A DNA stretch of 64,000 bases from Calliopsis andreniformis (Eukaryota > Arthropoda > Insecta > Hymenoptera > Andrenidae), in contig NW_027480547.1 of NCBI RefSeq assembly GCF_051401765.1, positions 124,001 through 188,000 on the forward strand, written 5' to 3'. Made by a program: the position numbers and the translations under genes. This document shows, one piece after another, positions 20,609 to 33,500 of the stretch. The notes beneath the pieces were generated by a model. It was not told the DNA's origin, searched no databases, and saw only the letters and a list, made by a program, of their open reading frames with translations. How positions within the stretch are numbered: position 1 is the stretch's first letter; each line of letters begins with the position of its first letter.

Positions 20609-21247
20609 TGTCGATAATACATGTATTACATGTACTACATGTATGTCAAGAAAACTACCCGAAAACTGGTTCCTTGCACAATGTTCTGGGGTAAGTGCCG
20701 TGGGATTTACACAGCCCTCTTACCAAAATGCATAGCCTTCCCCACTCCGTGGCCAGATCCTTTAGGAACAATATTCCCATTCTTTTGCAATACGGTATCG
20801 GACCGCTTGCCTTCTCTAAACACTCGCTCTTCTTTTAAACAGTCACACAACACCCGGTAGCTGGGAAGTCCAACGTAACCATCAGCCATCGGTTGCCAAC
20901 GGGACTGTTTAGTCTCATGCATCCTCAATTAGCCACACGTAAACTAAGACCCTATCATAAATCCATCAAAAACCAGTCATCATCTGGCCATCCTTCTCAA
21001 ATTCTCTCTTAAAAATACGTTGACGCTAACATGTAAATCAGATGTTTGTATTCAACGAAACACGGCATCAAAAAACGTTTTCCTTTACAAATAAGACTGC
21101 ATACGACATTAAGGCTTCCCCTAAATACATTGAAAGGAAAAAAAAGAGAAGCTAAGTGCAGTGAATATCGCATTTTTAAAATCATTGGGATTCATTGTGC
21201 ATAATTACTAAAAAACAGTGAATATTTTAAATATTGCTGAACAACCC
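20609..21247. other. Non-coding insert between penton and capsid genes
   Basis: This 640-base gap is unusually long for the tightly packed capsid block. It starts with a small tandem ACATGTA cluster (20618-20645) and has a GC content above the flanking Polinton genes between about 20650 and 20930. No long reading frame, terminal repeat or target duplication is clear. It may be an unrecognised repeat that inserted here. Confidence 0.4.
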
Positions 21248-22423
21248 ATGTTCGACGATCGTTTCGTCAAGCTTGAAACTCATACATATAATCCGTATGC
21301 TAACTCGATGTTTGGATATGACGATGAGATTAGAATACCTATACAACAACAAGATCTATACGCATTACATGTGAGAGTTTTCTAAACGTGGAAGGCAAGG
21401 TGGTGAGAAAACATCAAAATGATGAATCAATTATAAAGTTGGGAAATAATTGCATGGCATTCATGCTTGACGAAATTCGATACGAACTGAATGGTGTGGA
21501 AATTGATTACAATAGAAACGTTGGAATAACTAGCACACTTAAGAACTACATATCATTTACATGCGATGAAGATAAAATTATGAAGAATGCTGGATGGAAC
21601 ATTAGATGGAACGATGAGAAGAATGTAAAATACCATTTCAATTTTTGCGTACTACTAAAAATTTTATTCGGATTTTGTGAAGATTATAAACACATAGTAA
21701 TTAATGCTCGTCACGAATTCATTTTAATACGATCACGCAATGATAACAATTGTCTTGTAGGATCTTTAATGCTAGAACCTGAAATTGAATTATTTAAAGT
21801 ACAATGGCGCTTACCACATGTGATATTGAATGATATTACTAAACTATCATTACTACGTGTTTTAAAAAGCGGACGAAATCTGAGCATGTGTTTTCGTTGT
21901 GGGATCTGTATGAGTATCCTCTGTTACAAACACGACTAAGCATTCTTGGTCTGTTAAAACGGCTACACAATTGGAAAAGACGCGATATGTAATTTTTGCT
22001 TTGCAAACGGGTAAAAAAAATGTAATGAGTGAAAATGCTACAGAGTTTGATAACGGTAAGCTATCCAACGTGAAAATTTATCTCAATTCAGAATTTTATC
22101 CATATGACGATCTAAACACTGATTTCAACAGAAATAAATATGCTCTTTTGTATAACATGTATATACATTTTTCTAAGGCTTATTACGGATGTAGCAATAG
22201 ACAAGCGTTTCTAACGATTGATGAGTTTCTACAACATGGTCCTCTCATGGTGATTGATTGTTCACACCAAAATGATTCAATCAAGAACAGTACTGTGGAT
22301 GTGCGTATAGAATTTGATTGTGGTGAAAATATTCCAGCAAATACTACAGCTTCTTGTCTCATTCTACATGATCGGGTAATCAAATACAATCCATTAACAA
22401 ATATTGTATGCAAAATAAACTAA
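21248..22423 (+). pseudogene. Polinton major capsid protein (double jelly roll), frameshifted
   Basis: This is the hexon-like protein that would build the icosahedral shell. The ATG at 21248 opens 45 codons (with IRIPIQQQDLY) before TAA at 21383-21385. A second frame from about 21388 carries GNNCMAFMLDEIRYELNGVE and the stretch around CEDYKHIVINARHEFILI. A third frame from about 21930 to 22423 carries VIFALQTGKKNV and the terminal HDRVIKYNPLTNIV. Sequence similarity to Polinton capsids is strong along the whole length, but at least two frameshifts (near 21386 and 21890) break it. It is the last gene on this side. Confidence 0.9.
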
Positions 22424-23246
22424 TAAATAAGAGTAAAAACATGTATTTTGAACTATTCAATTACTAATTTTGAATGTTTAAGAGAAATTGCATAATATAT
22501 ATGTATTCATTTTATCAAACCATATATTTCTTCTTCTTCTATCCCTCCCCCATTTCCTTTAACGTAATAGTAACAATGATTTAATTACTTTAATGTAATG
22601 ATTTAATTGCTGTGCGATATAATTCCATTGTTATTTAATAACATTTTGAAGTATATAACATTAATCATAATAAATCATTGCACGATGTGGTTTAATTGTG
22701 ATTTGATATATAGTTCAATCATCTATCACCTATGGTTCAGTTGTGGATCGATATGGTACAATCATGGTTCAGTTGTAGATCCATGCGGTACAATCATGGT
22801 TCAGTTGAGGCTCGATGTGGAACAACCATGGTTCAGTTGTGGTTCGATGTGGTGCATTGATGGTTTGATGTAGATCGATCATTGTACAATTGTAGTTTTA
22901 TTATGGTTCGACATGGATTGATCATTGTTCAATGTGGTTCGATTGTGGTTCATTACGCTTAAACCATAGGTCGATATAGATTGATTACTGTTCAACATGA
23001 TCCGACTAATGATTGATTAAAATTTTGATTACAGACCAACAATAAGCATTATTTAATATAGTATTAATAAGATGCAGTTATGATTAGAAACATGGTTCTG
23101 ATTCCTGAATATACATGTATCACACAACACATCACTACATTGTCTCTGTAGCTGAACGCTGTGAGACTGTAGAATCTTGCCATGCAGGTGAAAGATAAGA
23201 ATGATGATCTAGTGGGGACAAAACTAGTGGGGATAGCTATATATAA
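22424..23246. other. AT-rich spacer between Polinton and Copia
   Basis: No gene is supported. The stretch holds a 32-bp minisatellite in its middle and should contain the right end of the Polinton, which I could not delimit. Confidence 0.6.
22732..22859. repeat. 32-bp minisatellite, four copies plus diverged flanks
   Basis: Units start at 22732, 22764, 22796 and 22828, each beginning ATGGTTCAGTTG and containing a GATC/GATG-GGTACAATC-like half. Shorter, more diverged copies of the same GTGGTTCGAT motif continue on both sides (about 22685-22990). Confidence 0.85.
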
Positions 23247-23445
23247 TGTTGGAATATGGAACAATTTTAAATAAAAAGAAATTTGATTTTTTAACTCAAC
23301 GCACGGAAGAAGTCTGTACGATATCTGATCTCACATGAATATATTCAAAAGTAAATAAAAAAACCATAGAAACAAGACAGAGCACTTTCTGTATCCTTCG
23401 ATACTTTCGATACTTGTTTTCGTTCCTTGATTATATAATCTAACA
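23247..23445 (-). repeat. 3' LTR of the Copia element
   Basis: It begins TGTTGGAATATGG and ends AATCTAACA on the plus strand, matching 27947-28144. The outer base run TATAA differs from the base run beyond the other LTR. Confidence 0.95.
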
Positions 23446-23454
23446 GGCCCCCTC
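23446..23454 (-). other. Polypurine tract of the Copia element
   Basis: On the minus strand GAGGGGGCC directly precedes the 3' LTR, the position from which plus-strand DNA synthesis is primed. Confidence 0.7.
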
Positions 23455-23688
23455 AAAAACAAGTCGGTGCTGTTCATATTAATTGTACATTAATAAGTCT
23501 AATAAGTGTACTACGAGTATTACCGTACAGACTGTCTACCTTGTGTTTTATTTTGACTCTAATACTGGGAACAAAATACAAATGGTCCAACATTCGTTGC
23601 AAGGGAATGGGGAAACCCAGAAAAACCCATCCAGACCATACAAACTATATACAAAATAATAATAATTTTTATGCTTATATTAATCTTA

Positions 23689-26600
23689 TTATTCTAATCC
23701 CATTTTTGCTCTAAATTCCAAATATTTGCTTGCTGGCAACAGCTTCGTTAAAGCATCTGCTAGTTGATCACCTGTAGGAATATATTCAAGTTTTATTACA
23801 TTCTTTTCAACTTGTTCTCTTGAAAAGTGGTATTTTATGTCTATATGTTTTGAACGTTTATGGCTACTTGGATTACTCGCAATATTAATGCAACCCATAT
23901 TGTCTTCGTAAATTATTATTGCATCAAAGACATTTATATTAATACTGATTGCCAAGGATTTTAACCATAATGCCTCTCTCACAGCTTCAAAAAGAGCCAT
24001 GTACTCTGCTTCTGTGGACGAGACAGCCACTGATGTTTGCCTTTTCGTATTCCAGCATATTGTACATTGTTCATATAACTTAAATAAATATCCCGTTGTG
24101 CTCTTACGATCTGTATTTTCATTACCTCCCCAATCAGAATCGACATATCCACTAAATAGATTTTTATAATCAGTTTTAACGTATGTTAATTTAATATCAG
24201 CAGACCCTTTAAGATACCTCAGAACCCTTTTAAGGTTTTGCCACAGTTCTCTGTTATTTTTACTTGAATATCAACTTAAAATATTTACCGCTATACTTAA
24301 ATCGGGTCTCGTATAAATCATTATATACATCAAGCATCCAATTAAATTACGACAAGGTGCATTATATTCTTCTTCTGTATTCAAAGCTATATGATCTAAT
24401 ACACTTGGAAGAGGTGTACTTACAGGTTTGCAATCTAACATATTAAATTTCATAAGAACAGTCTTAATATATGCACTTTGATCCAATGTTACTTGTCCAT
24501 TAGTTCTTTCCACTTTTATTCCTAGAAATAACTTAATTTCATTTAAATCTGTCATGCAAAATCTATTTTTCAAATAATTTTTGAAATTTTGCATTGTCTC
24601 AGATTCAGCAGTCATAATCACTAGATCATCCACATATAGTACCACATATATATTCTTTAATATATTCTTTCTATCTAATATATAAATACAACGATCCGCT
24701 GATGAATTTCGGAAACCTTTCTCTAAAAGAGCTTTTTCGAACATCTCAAACCAGCATCTGGCTGATTGCTTGAGACCATACAAAGCTTTATTCAATTTAC
24801 ACACTTGATTATTACTATCACATTTAACACCTTCGGGAATTCGCATATAAATTTCTTCCCTTAAAATACCATTTAAAAATGCCGTCTTAACATCCATTTG
24901 ATGCACTAGCAAATTATGCTGATTAGAAAAAGCCATAAGAAATCTAAAGCTTGACATTCTAGCTACAGGTGCAAATGTTTCATTATAATCTTCTAAATAT
25001 TTCTGACTGAAACCACGGGCCACTAATCGAGCTTTGTATTTTAACGGATTTCCGAATTCATCATTTTTGATCGTGAATACCCATTTACAATCAACAATGT
25101 TCTTATTCTTTGGCTTCGATACCAAATCCCAAGTTTTATTTATGACTAACGAGTTTATTTCATCGGCAATAGCTTGTTCCCACTTAGCTCTGTCATCTCT
25201 AGTTTTAATTTCATCAAATGAGTTGGGTATTTTACAAATTATCGATTGAGCGCATAAAAGATAATCATCGTCATTATTAAATTCATTATATGACATAGGA
25301 GACTGTCGCTTAATCCTATCACTCCTTCTAGGTTCTATACTATCTTTTAATTCTACAACTTGATTATTTTCTGGTCCCGATACTCCTGTTACATCTGTTT
25401 TAGTTACAGATTTACTTTTCTCTTGATCTACCATTACTTTAATTCTCGGCTCTATCATATCTGATTTATTGTTATCAGATTTTTTTCTTTTTAACACATC
25501 TGATTTTTGATTATCAGATTTATTTACTTCACACTGTATATCTACTGATTTCGGCACTTCACGAGATGCATCAGTTTCACATAAACCACGTTTTAAACCT
25601 ATTCCCTTTATTACCGGCCGAGATTCTAAGTAATTAATTTCATCAACTATTACATCTCTTACTATCTCAAATTTCCCATTTTCTACGTTCCACACTTTGT
25701 ATCCATTTGGTGTAAACCCTACCAATATACATTTATAAGACTTTTCGTCAAATTTCGATTTCCTAACTTTATCATGCACATACACTGTGGAACCAAACAC
25801 TTTTAAATACTTCAATTTGGGCCTTTTATTATGCCACAATTCAAATGGGGTTTTATTAACATTAAGAGCTTTCGATGGGGTTAAATTAATTAAATATGTA
25901 GCAGTTAAAACTGCTTCTCCCCAGAACTCTTTTCCTAAACCTGCACCGTTTATCATTGCACGTGCTTTTTCAGTTATAGTTCTATTCATGCGTTCTGCAA
26001 CACCATTTAACTGAGGAGTTCGCGGAACCGTTAAGTGATAGCTTATACCCTTTTGTATACAATAATTTTTCATCTCATTAGATAAATATTCCTTGCCATT
26101 ATCACAGTATATATTGACAATCATTAAATTAAAACGTGCTTCACTTTTAGCAACGTAATCCTCAAAGAATGTAAAAACATCTGATTTATTTTCAAGTTAA
26201 TACGTCACACAATAATTCGTAAATTCATCTATGAAAGTTATAAAATACTTTTTATCATTAATTGTAGAAGGAGTGATCGGTCCACAAACGTCTGTGTGAA
26301 CAATAAACAATGGCTGCCTAATGTGACTTTTATCTTTTGCCTTTTCAAATAGCAATTGTGCTTGTTTTCCTTTAATACAAGCTTCACATATATTATCGTC
26401 TGGAATTACTTTTTCAAGATACGTCACATCCTCCACCATCTGCTTATTCTTCAACTGTAAAAATTTTGCCTTTCCTATATGCCCTAAGCGCCTATGCCAT
26501 AATTCATAATTATTAACTATCTTATTAGAAATATAAGAATTAAGTGAATTTACTCCTTTTTCGATGACATCAAAATCTATAAATATTAAATTATTTGAAG

Positions 26601-27840
26601 GCTTACCAATCATCATCATTTTACCGTTTTTGATTATTTCGACGCCCCTCTCATTGAAAGTTATACTCATTCCTTTTTGCTGCAACTTTCTAACGGATAG
26701 TAAGTTGTACGGCACGTCCGGGCAGTACAATACGTCCTCCAGAACGCCTTCAATTCCCGTATTGGTGGTCACAGGTATCTGCCCCTTCTTCGATGCAATT
26801 ATATATTCTCCATTTTTCGCTATCGAAATCCTGATGGGTGGATCAAGTATGGTCATATTTGAAAATACATTATCTTCTTTGACTATATGATCCGATGCTC
26901 CAGAATCCAGGATAAATGTTAATTTTCCGGTTTTCATGACCTGGTAGTCTCCGGTCATAAAGGCATATCCCGACACGTTGTCGCTTGTAACAGCTTGCGT
27001 CGTCTGAATTGTATGGATATTTTGATTTTTGTTTCTTTGTTCTGCTCTATATTGGAGCCTCTTCTTATAGTAATAACACTCTTTAATCTTGTGTCCTGTT
27101 CTTCCACACTGATGACATTTTCCGGTAAAAGATTGTCTATTCGGCTTGAATGTATTTCCTCTTCTAATGTTACCTCTTCTATTACTTCCTCTTTTAAAGC
27201 GTGTACTTCCAAAATTATGTGGTCTTTGATTTTCCACTTCAGCTTGGAGTACTTTCGCGCTGGTATCCAAATTTTCACTTTCAATTTTCGTTTCATGATC
27301 CAACAGTCTCTTTTTAACTATGTCAAGTGTAATTCTCGCTTCTGTCATCATCGTCTCAATGACAGTTGACACCGTATCATATACTTCGGGCAAACTAGAT
27401 AACAAAATTGAAATAGTTTCGTTTTCCCGCACAGTCACACCCGCAGCTGATAAGTCTGTGACTAAATCGTCAAACACTTCGAAATGATCTTTCAACGAAC
27501 TGTCACTTTTCATTTTCAATCTTAAGAGCTTTTTCCTAATGGATAATTCCGTAGCCGTACTTTGACTCTCATACACTGAACCTAAACTTAATATTATTGA
27601 TTTTGCTGTACTTCCCGGAGTGTCATACTTCAAATGCGTATCAGATAAATATTGCACAACAGTGCATTTGGCAATGCGTTCCGCCTTCGACCATACTGCG
27701 GTGACAGGAACTGGTGGTTGCTCGTCAAGAACTTTTAATACATCGAGCTCATATAATAAATTACGAACTCTATGCTTCCACGCGTTGTATTTCGTACCAC
27801 TGAATTGCTGAATGTTTCTCCTGTCTTTGGACATCTCCAT
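23689..27840 (-). pseudogene. Copia gag-pol polyprotein with two nonsense codons
   Basis: One frame of about 1380 codons runs from ATG 27840 to a stop at 23689, broken only by TAA at 26197-26199 (in the integrase) and TGA at 24271-24273 (between RT and RNase H). Domains in order are Gag (starting FSGTKYNAWKHRV), zinc knuckle CHQCGRTGHKIKEC, protease (FILDSGASDHIV), integrase with HHCC and D-D-E (HTDVCGP, CDNGKEY, AERMNRT), reverse transcriptase (HQMDVKTAFLNG and VVLYVDDLVI) and RNase H (SSTEAEYMAL and SKHIDIKYHF). All the active-site residues I can check are present. The order PR-IN-RT-RH defines Ty1/Copia. Close copies elsewhere in the genome may be intact. Confidence 0.95.
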
Positions 27841-27932
27841 CGTCACGCAGTTTAAAGTATTTTACACTTAATTGATTAAAAAAAAACTAAACTAATTAAC
27901 ACGCGATACACTTAATTATTATAGAATGAATT

Positions 27933-27946
27933 CTGGGCCCATAACC
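27933..27946 (-). other. Primer-binding site for a half-tRNA-iMet
   Basis: Directly beside the 5' LTR the minus strand reads GGTTATGGGCCCAG, complementary to the anticodon arm of initiator tRNA-Met. The Drosophila copia element uses the same internal tRNA region as primer. Confidence 0.85.
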
Positions 27947-28144
27947 TGTTGGAATATGGAACAATTTTAAATAAAAAGAAATTTGATTTTTTAACTCCAC
28001 GCACGGAAGAAGTCTGTACGATATCTGATCTCACATGAATATATTCAAAAGTAAATAAAAAACCATAGAAACAAGACAGAACACTTTCTGTATCCTTCGA
28101 TACTTTCGATACTTGTTTTTGTTCCTTGATTATATAATCTAACA
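27947..28144 (-). repeat. 5' LTR of the Copia element
   Basis: This 198-bp copy matches 23247-23445 with four small differences. Its last base is joined directly to the first satellite heptamer. Confidence 0.95.
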
Positions 28145-29381
28145 TCAATCCTCATTCTTCAATCCTCAATACCCAATCCTCAATCTTCAATCCTCAATCC
28201 TCAATCCTGAATTCTCAATCCTCAATCCTGAGTCCTCAGTCCTCAAACCTCAATCCTCAACCCTCAGCCCTCATCCTCAATCCTCAATCCTCAATCCTCA
28301 ATCCTCAATCTTCAACCCTCAATACTCAAACTTCAATCCTCAATCCTCAATACTCAATCCTCAATCTTCAATCCCCAATCGTCTGTCTTCAATCCTCAAT
28401 ACTCAATCTTCAATCCTCAATCCTCAATCCTCAATCCTCAATCCTCAGTCCCAAATCCTCAATCTTCAATCCATAATCCTCAACCCTCAATCTTCAATCC
28501 TCAATACTGAATCTTCAATCTTCAATCCTCAATCCTCAATCCTCAAACCTCAATCCTCAACCCTCAGCCCTCATCCTCAATTCTCAATCCTCAATCCTCA
28601 ATCCTCAAACTTCAATCCTCAATCCTCAGTCCTCAAACCTCAATTCTGAATCCTCAATACTGAATTCTAGATCTTCGGCCCTCAGTCCTCAACAATCAGT
28701 TGTCAATCCTCAATCCTCAATAGAATATCCTCAATTCACAGTTTTCAATACTCAATACTCAATCTGCAATCATCAAACCTCTATCCACAAACATCAATTC
28801 TCATAACTCAACCCTCAACACTCTGTCCCCAATATTTAGTCCTCAATCCTCAATCCCCAATCCTCAATCGTCAATCTTCAATCCTCAATACTCAATCTAC
28901 AATCCTCAATCCTCAATCCTCAATCCTCATTCTTCCATCCTCAATACCCAATCCTCAATCTTCAATCCTCAATCCTCAAACTTCAATCCTCAATCCTCAA
29001 TCCTCAATACTCAATATTCAATCCTCAATACTCAGTCCGCAGACATCAATTCTGAATCCTGAATCCTGAGTCCCCAATCTTCAATCCTCAATCCCAAATC
29101 CTCAATCTTCAATCCATAATCCTCAACCCTCAATCTTCAATCCTCAATACTGAATCTTCAATCTTCAATACTCAATCCTCAATCCTCAATTCTCATTCCT
29201 CAATCCTCAGTCCTCAGACCTCAAACCTCAATCCTCAACCCTCAGCCCTCATCCTCAATCCTCAATCCTCAATCCTCAATCCTCAAACTTCAATCCTCAA
29301 TACTCAATCTTGAATCCTCAATCCTCAGTCCTCAGACCTCAATTCTGAATCCTCAATCCTGAATCCTCGATCTTCGGCCCT

Positions 29382-29542
29382 CAGTCCTCAACAATCAGTT
29401 GTCAATCCTCAATCCTCAATCGAATATCCTCAATTCACAGTTTTCAATACTCAATACTCAATCTGCAATCATCACACCTCTATCCACAAACATCAATTCT
29501 CATCACTCAACCCTCAACACTCTGTCCCCAATATTCAGTCCT
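29382..29542. repeat. Example of the recurrent 23-heptamer anchor block
   Basis: This copy begins CAGTCCTCAACAATCAGTTG and ends CAATATTCAGTCCT, and can be cut into 23 successive 7-base units without a gap. Variant units such as CAATAGA, ATATCCT, CAGTTTT, CAATCTG and CTATCCA occur in fixed order. Near matches start (at the CAACAATCA motif) at 28690, 29389, 29962, 31285, 31670, 32692, 35180, 36104, 38018, 39746, 41967, 43583, 43954, 46738 and about 24 more places up to 63819. Confidence 0.9.
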
Positions 29543-30545
29543 CAATCCTCAATCCTCAATCCTCAATCGTCAATCTTCAATCCTCAATACTCAATCTACA
29601 ATCCTCAATCCTCAATCCTCAATCCTCATTCTTCCATCCTCAATACCCAATCCTCAATCTTCAATCCTCAATCCTCAATCCTCAATTCTGAATCCTCAAT
29701 CCTCAATTTTCAATCCTCATTCTTCAATCCTCAATACCCAATACTCAATCTTCAATCCTCAATCCTCAATCCTCAATTCTCAATCCTCAACCCTCAGTCC
29801 TCAGTCCTCAAACCTCAATCCTCAACCCTCAGCCCTCATCGTCAGTCCTCAATCCTCAATCTTGAATCCTCAATACCCAATCCTCAATCCTCAATCCTCA
29901 GTCCTCAAACCTCAATTCTGAATCATCAATCCTGAATCCTCCAACTTCGGCCCTCAGTCCTCAACAATCAGTTGTCAACCCTCAGTACTCAATAGTATAT
30001 CCTCAATTCACAGTTTTCAATACTCAATACTCAATCTGCAATCATCAAACCTCTATCCACAAACATCAATTCTCATCACTCAACCCGCAACACTCTGTCC
30101 CCAATATTCAGTCCTCAATCCTCAATCCTCAATCCTCAATCGTCAATCTACAATCCTCAATACTCAATCTTCAATCCTCAGTCCTCAATCCTCAATCCTC
30201 AATCCTCATTCTTCAATCCTCAATACCCAATCCTCAATCTTAAATCCTCAATCCTCAATCCTCAATTCTGAATCCTCAATCCTCAATTTTCAATCCTCAT
30301 TCTTCAAACCTCAATACCCAATACTCAATCTTCAATCCTCAATCCTCAATTATCAATCCTCAATCCTCAATCCTCAATCCTCAATCCTCAATCCTCAATC
30401 CTCAATCGTCAGTATTCAATCCTCAATACTCATTCTTCAATCCTCAATCCTCAATCCTCAATACTCAGTCCTCATTCTTCAATCCTCAATAAGCAATTTT
30501 CAATCTTCAATCATCAATCCTCAATCCTCTCTCCTCAATCCTCAA

Positions 30546-33500
30546 TCCTCAATCTTCAATCCTCAATCCTCAATACTCAATCTACAATCCTCAATCCTCA
30601 ATCCTCAATCCTCATTCTTCCATCCTCAATACCCAATCCTCAATCTTCAATCCTCAATCCTCAATCCTCAATTCTGAAACCTCAATCCTCAATTTTCAAT
30701 CCTCATTCTTCAATCCTCAATCCTCAATCCTCAATCCTAAGTCCTCAGCCCTCAAACCTCAATCCTCATCCCTCAGCCCTCATCCTCAATCCTCAATCCT
30801 CAAACTTCAATCCTCAATCCTCAATCCTCAACCCTCAATCCTCAATCCTCAGCCCTCAAACCTCAATCCTGAATCCTCAATCCTGAATCCTCAATACCCA
30901 ATCTTCAATCCTCAATCCTCAGTTCTCAAACCACAATTCTGAAACCTCAATCCTGAATCCTCAATCTTCAATCCTTAATCTCCAACCCTCAATCTTCAAT
31001 CCTCAATCCTCAATCCTCAATCCTCAATCCTCAATCTTCAATCCTCAATACTCAATATTCAATCCTCTATACTCATTCCTCAATCCTCAATCCCCAACCC
31101 TCAATCCTCAATTTTCAATCCTCAACACTCAATCTGCAATCCTCAATCCTCAATACCTCAATCCTCAATCCTCATTCTTCAATCCTCAGTACCGAATCCA
31201 CAATCTTCAGTCCTGAATCCTCAATCCTCAATTCTCAATCCTGAATCCTCAATCCTGAATCCTCAAGCTTCAGCCCTCAGTCCTCAACAATCAGTTGTCA
31301 ATCCCCAATCCTCAATAGAATATCCTCAATTCACAGTTTTCAATACTCATTACTCAATTTGCAATCTTCAGATCTCTATCCACAAACATCAATTCTCATC
31401 ACTCAACCCTCAATACTCAGTCCCCAATCCTCAAGCTTCAAACCTAAATCCCCAATCCTCAATCATCAATCCTCAATCTTCAATCCTCAATACTCAATCT
31501 TCAATCCTCAACCCTCAATCCTCAATCCTCAATCACCAATCCTCAATCCTCAATCCTCAATCCTCAATCGTCAATCTTCAATCCTCAATCCTCAATCCTC
31601 AATCCTCAGTCCCCAAACCTCAATCCTGAATCCTCAATCCTAAATCCTCAATCTTCGGCCCTCAGTCCTCAACAATCAGTTGTCAATCCTCAATCCTCAA
31701 TAGAATATCCTCAGTTCAGAGTCTTCAATTCTCAATCTGCAATCTTCAAATCTCTATCCACAAATATCAATTCTCATCACTCAACACTCAACACTCAGTC
31801 CCCAATCCTCAATCTTCAATCCTCAATCCTCAATCCTCAATCCTCAATCTTCAATCCTCAATACTCAATCTTCAATCCTCAATCCTCAATCCTCAATACT
31901 CAATCCTCAATGTTCAATCCGCAATAACTAATCCTCAAATTTCAATCCTCAATCCTCAATACTCAATCCTCAATCCTCAATCTTCAATCCTCAATACTCA
32001 ATCTTCAATCCTCAATCCTCAATCCTCAATCCTCAATACTCAATACTCAATCCTCAATATTCAATCCTCAATACTCAATCTGCAATCCTCAATCCTCAAA
32101 CCTCCATCCTCAATCCTCATTCTTCAATCCTCAATACCGAATCCTCAATCTTCGATCCGCAATCCTCAATCCTCAATTCTCAATACTCAATTTTCAATCA
32201 TCAATATTCAATCTTCAATCCTCAATCCTCGATCCTCAATCCTCAATCCTCAGCCCTCAATGTTCAATCCGCAATAACTAATCCTCAAATTTCAATCCTC
32301 AATCCACAATCCTCAATCCTCAATCCTCAATCCTCAATCCTCAACCCTCAAACCTCAATCCTGAATCCTCAATTCTGAATCCTCAATACCCAATCTTCAA
32401 TCCTCAATCCCCAGTCCTCAAACCACAATTCTGAAACCTCAATCGTGGATCCTCAATCTTCAATCCTCAATCTCCAACCCTCAATCTTCAATCCTCAATC
32501 CTCAATCCTCAATCCTCAATTCTCAATCTTCAATCCTCAATACTCAATATTCAATCCTCTATCCTCAATCCTCAATCCTCAATCCTCAATCCTCAATCCT
32601 CAATCCTCAATCCTCAATCCTCAATCCTCAGTCCCCAAACCTCAATCCTGAATCCTCAATCCTGAATCCTCAATCTTCGGCCCTCAGTCCTCAACAATCA
32701 GTTGTCAATCCTCAATCCTCAATAGAATATCCTCAGTTCAGAGTTTTCAATTCGCAATACTCAATCTGCAATCTTCAAATCTCTAACCACAAACATCAAT
32801 TCTCATCACTCAACACTCAACACTCAGTCCCCAATCCTCAATCTTCAATCCTCAATCCTCAATCCTCAATCGTCAATCTTCAATCCTCAATACACAATCT
32901 TCAAACCTCAATTCTCAATACTCAATCCTCAATCCTCATTCTTCCATCCTCAATAGCCAATCCTCAATCTTCAATCCTCAACCATCAATCCTCAATTCTG
33001 AATCCTCAATCCTCAATTTTCAATCCTCATTCTTCAATCCTCAATCCTCAATCCTCAATCCTCCATCCTCAATTTTCAATCCTCGATCTTCAATCCTCAA
33101 TCCTCAGTCCCAAATCCTCAATCTTCAATCCATAATCCTCAACCCTCAACCTTCAATCCTCAATCCTCAATCCTCAATCATCAGTCCTCAAACCTCAATC
33201 CTCAATCGTCAGTCTTCAATCCCCAATAGTCAATCTTCAATTCTCAATCCTCAATGCTCAATCCTCAATCCTCATTCTTCAATCCTCAATACCCAATCCT
33301 CAATCTTCAATCCTCAATCCTCAATCCTCAATTCTCAATCCTCAATCCTCAATCCTGAGTCCTCAGTCCTCAAACCTCAATCCTCAACCCGCAGCCCTCA
33401 TGCTCAATCCTCAATCCTCAATCCCCAATCCACAATCTTCAATCCTCAATACTCAATCTTCAATCCTCAATCCTCAGTCCTCAAACCTCAATTCTGAATC

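Larger units (their letters stand above)
6022..22423. mobile_element. Polinton/Maverick (adintovirus-like) element, decayed and twice interrupted
   Basis: The span holds the Polinton gene set: protein-primed DNA polymerase B, retroviral-type integrase, packaging ATPase, phospholipase A2-like protein, penton-like and major capsid proteins. Plus-strand polB converges on a minus-strand block (ATPase, unknown protein, fibre-like protein, integrase). A second plus-strand block diverges from the ATPase and ends with the capsid gene. After subtracting the insertions at 8419-11492 and 14665-17283 the gene-bearing part is about 10.7 kb. I found no adenain-like protease and no terminal inverted repeats, so the borders are set by the outermost genes. 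Nonsense codons and frameshifts are present in most genes. Confidence 0.93.
23247..28144 (-). mobile_element. Copia (Ty1/Copia) LTR retrotransposon, nearly intact
   Basis: The 4.9-kb element has LTRs of 199 bp (23247-23445) and 198 bp (27947-28144), a copia-type half-tRNA-iMet primer site, a purine tract next to the 3' LTR and one long gag-pol frame. The LTRs differ by three substitutions and one single-base gap by eye, so it is young. The flanks do not match: TATAA lies left and TCAAT lies right, so there is no 5-bp target duplication. The right LTR is directly joined to the satellite. Confidence 0.95.

Noticed and set aside
20707..20928. 73-codon minus-strand frame between penton and capsid genes
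   Set aside because: No motif, no continuation, and it lies in a stretch that looks like an unrelated repeat insert.
5070..23246. Terminal inverted repeats of the Polinton
   Set aside because: Comparing the left spacer with the reverse complement of the right spacer by eye gave no convincing match; the ends are probably decayed or deleted.
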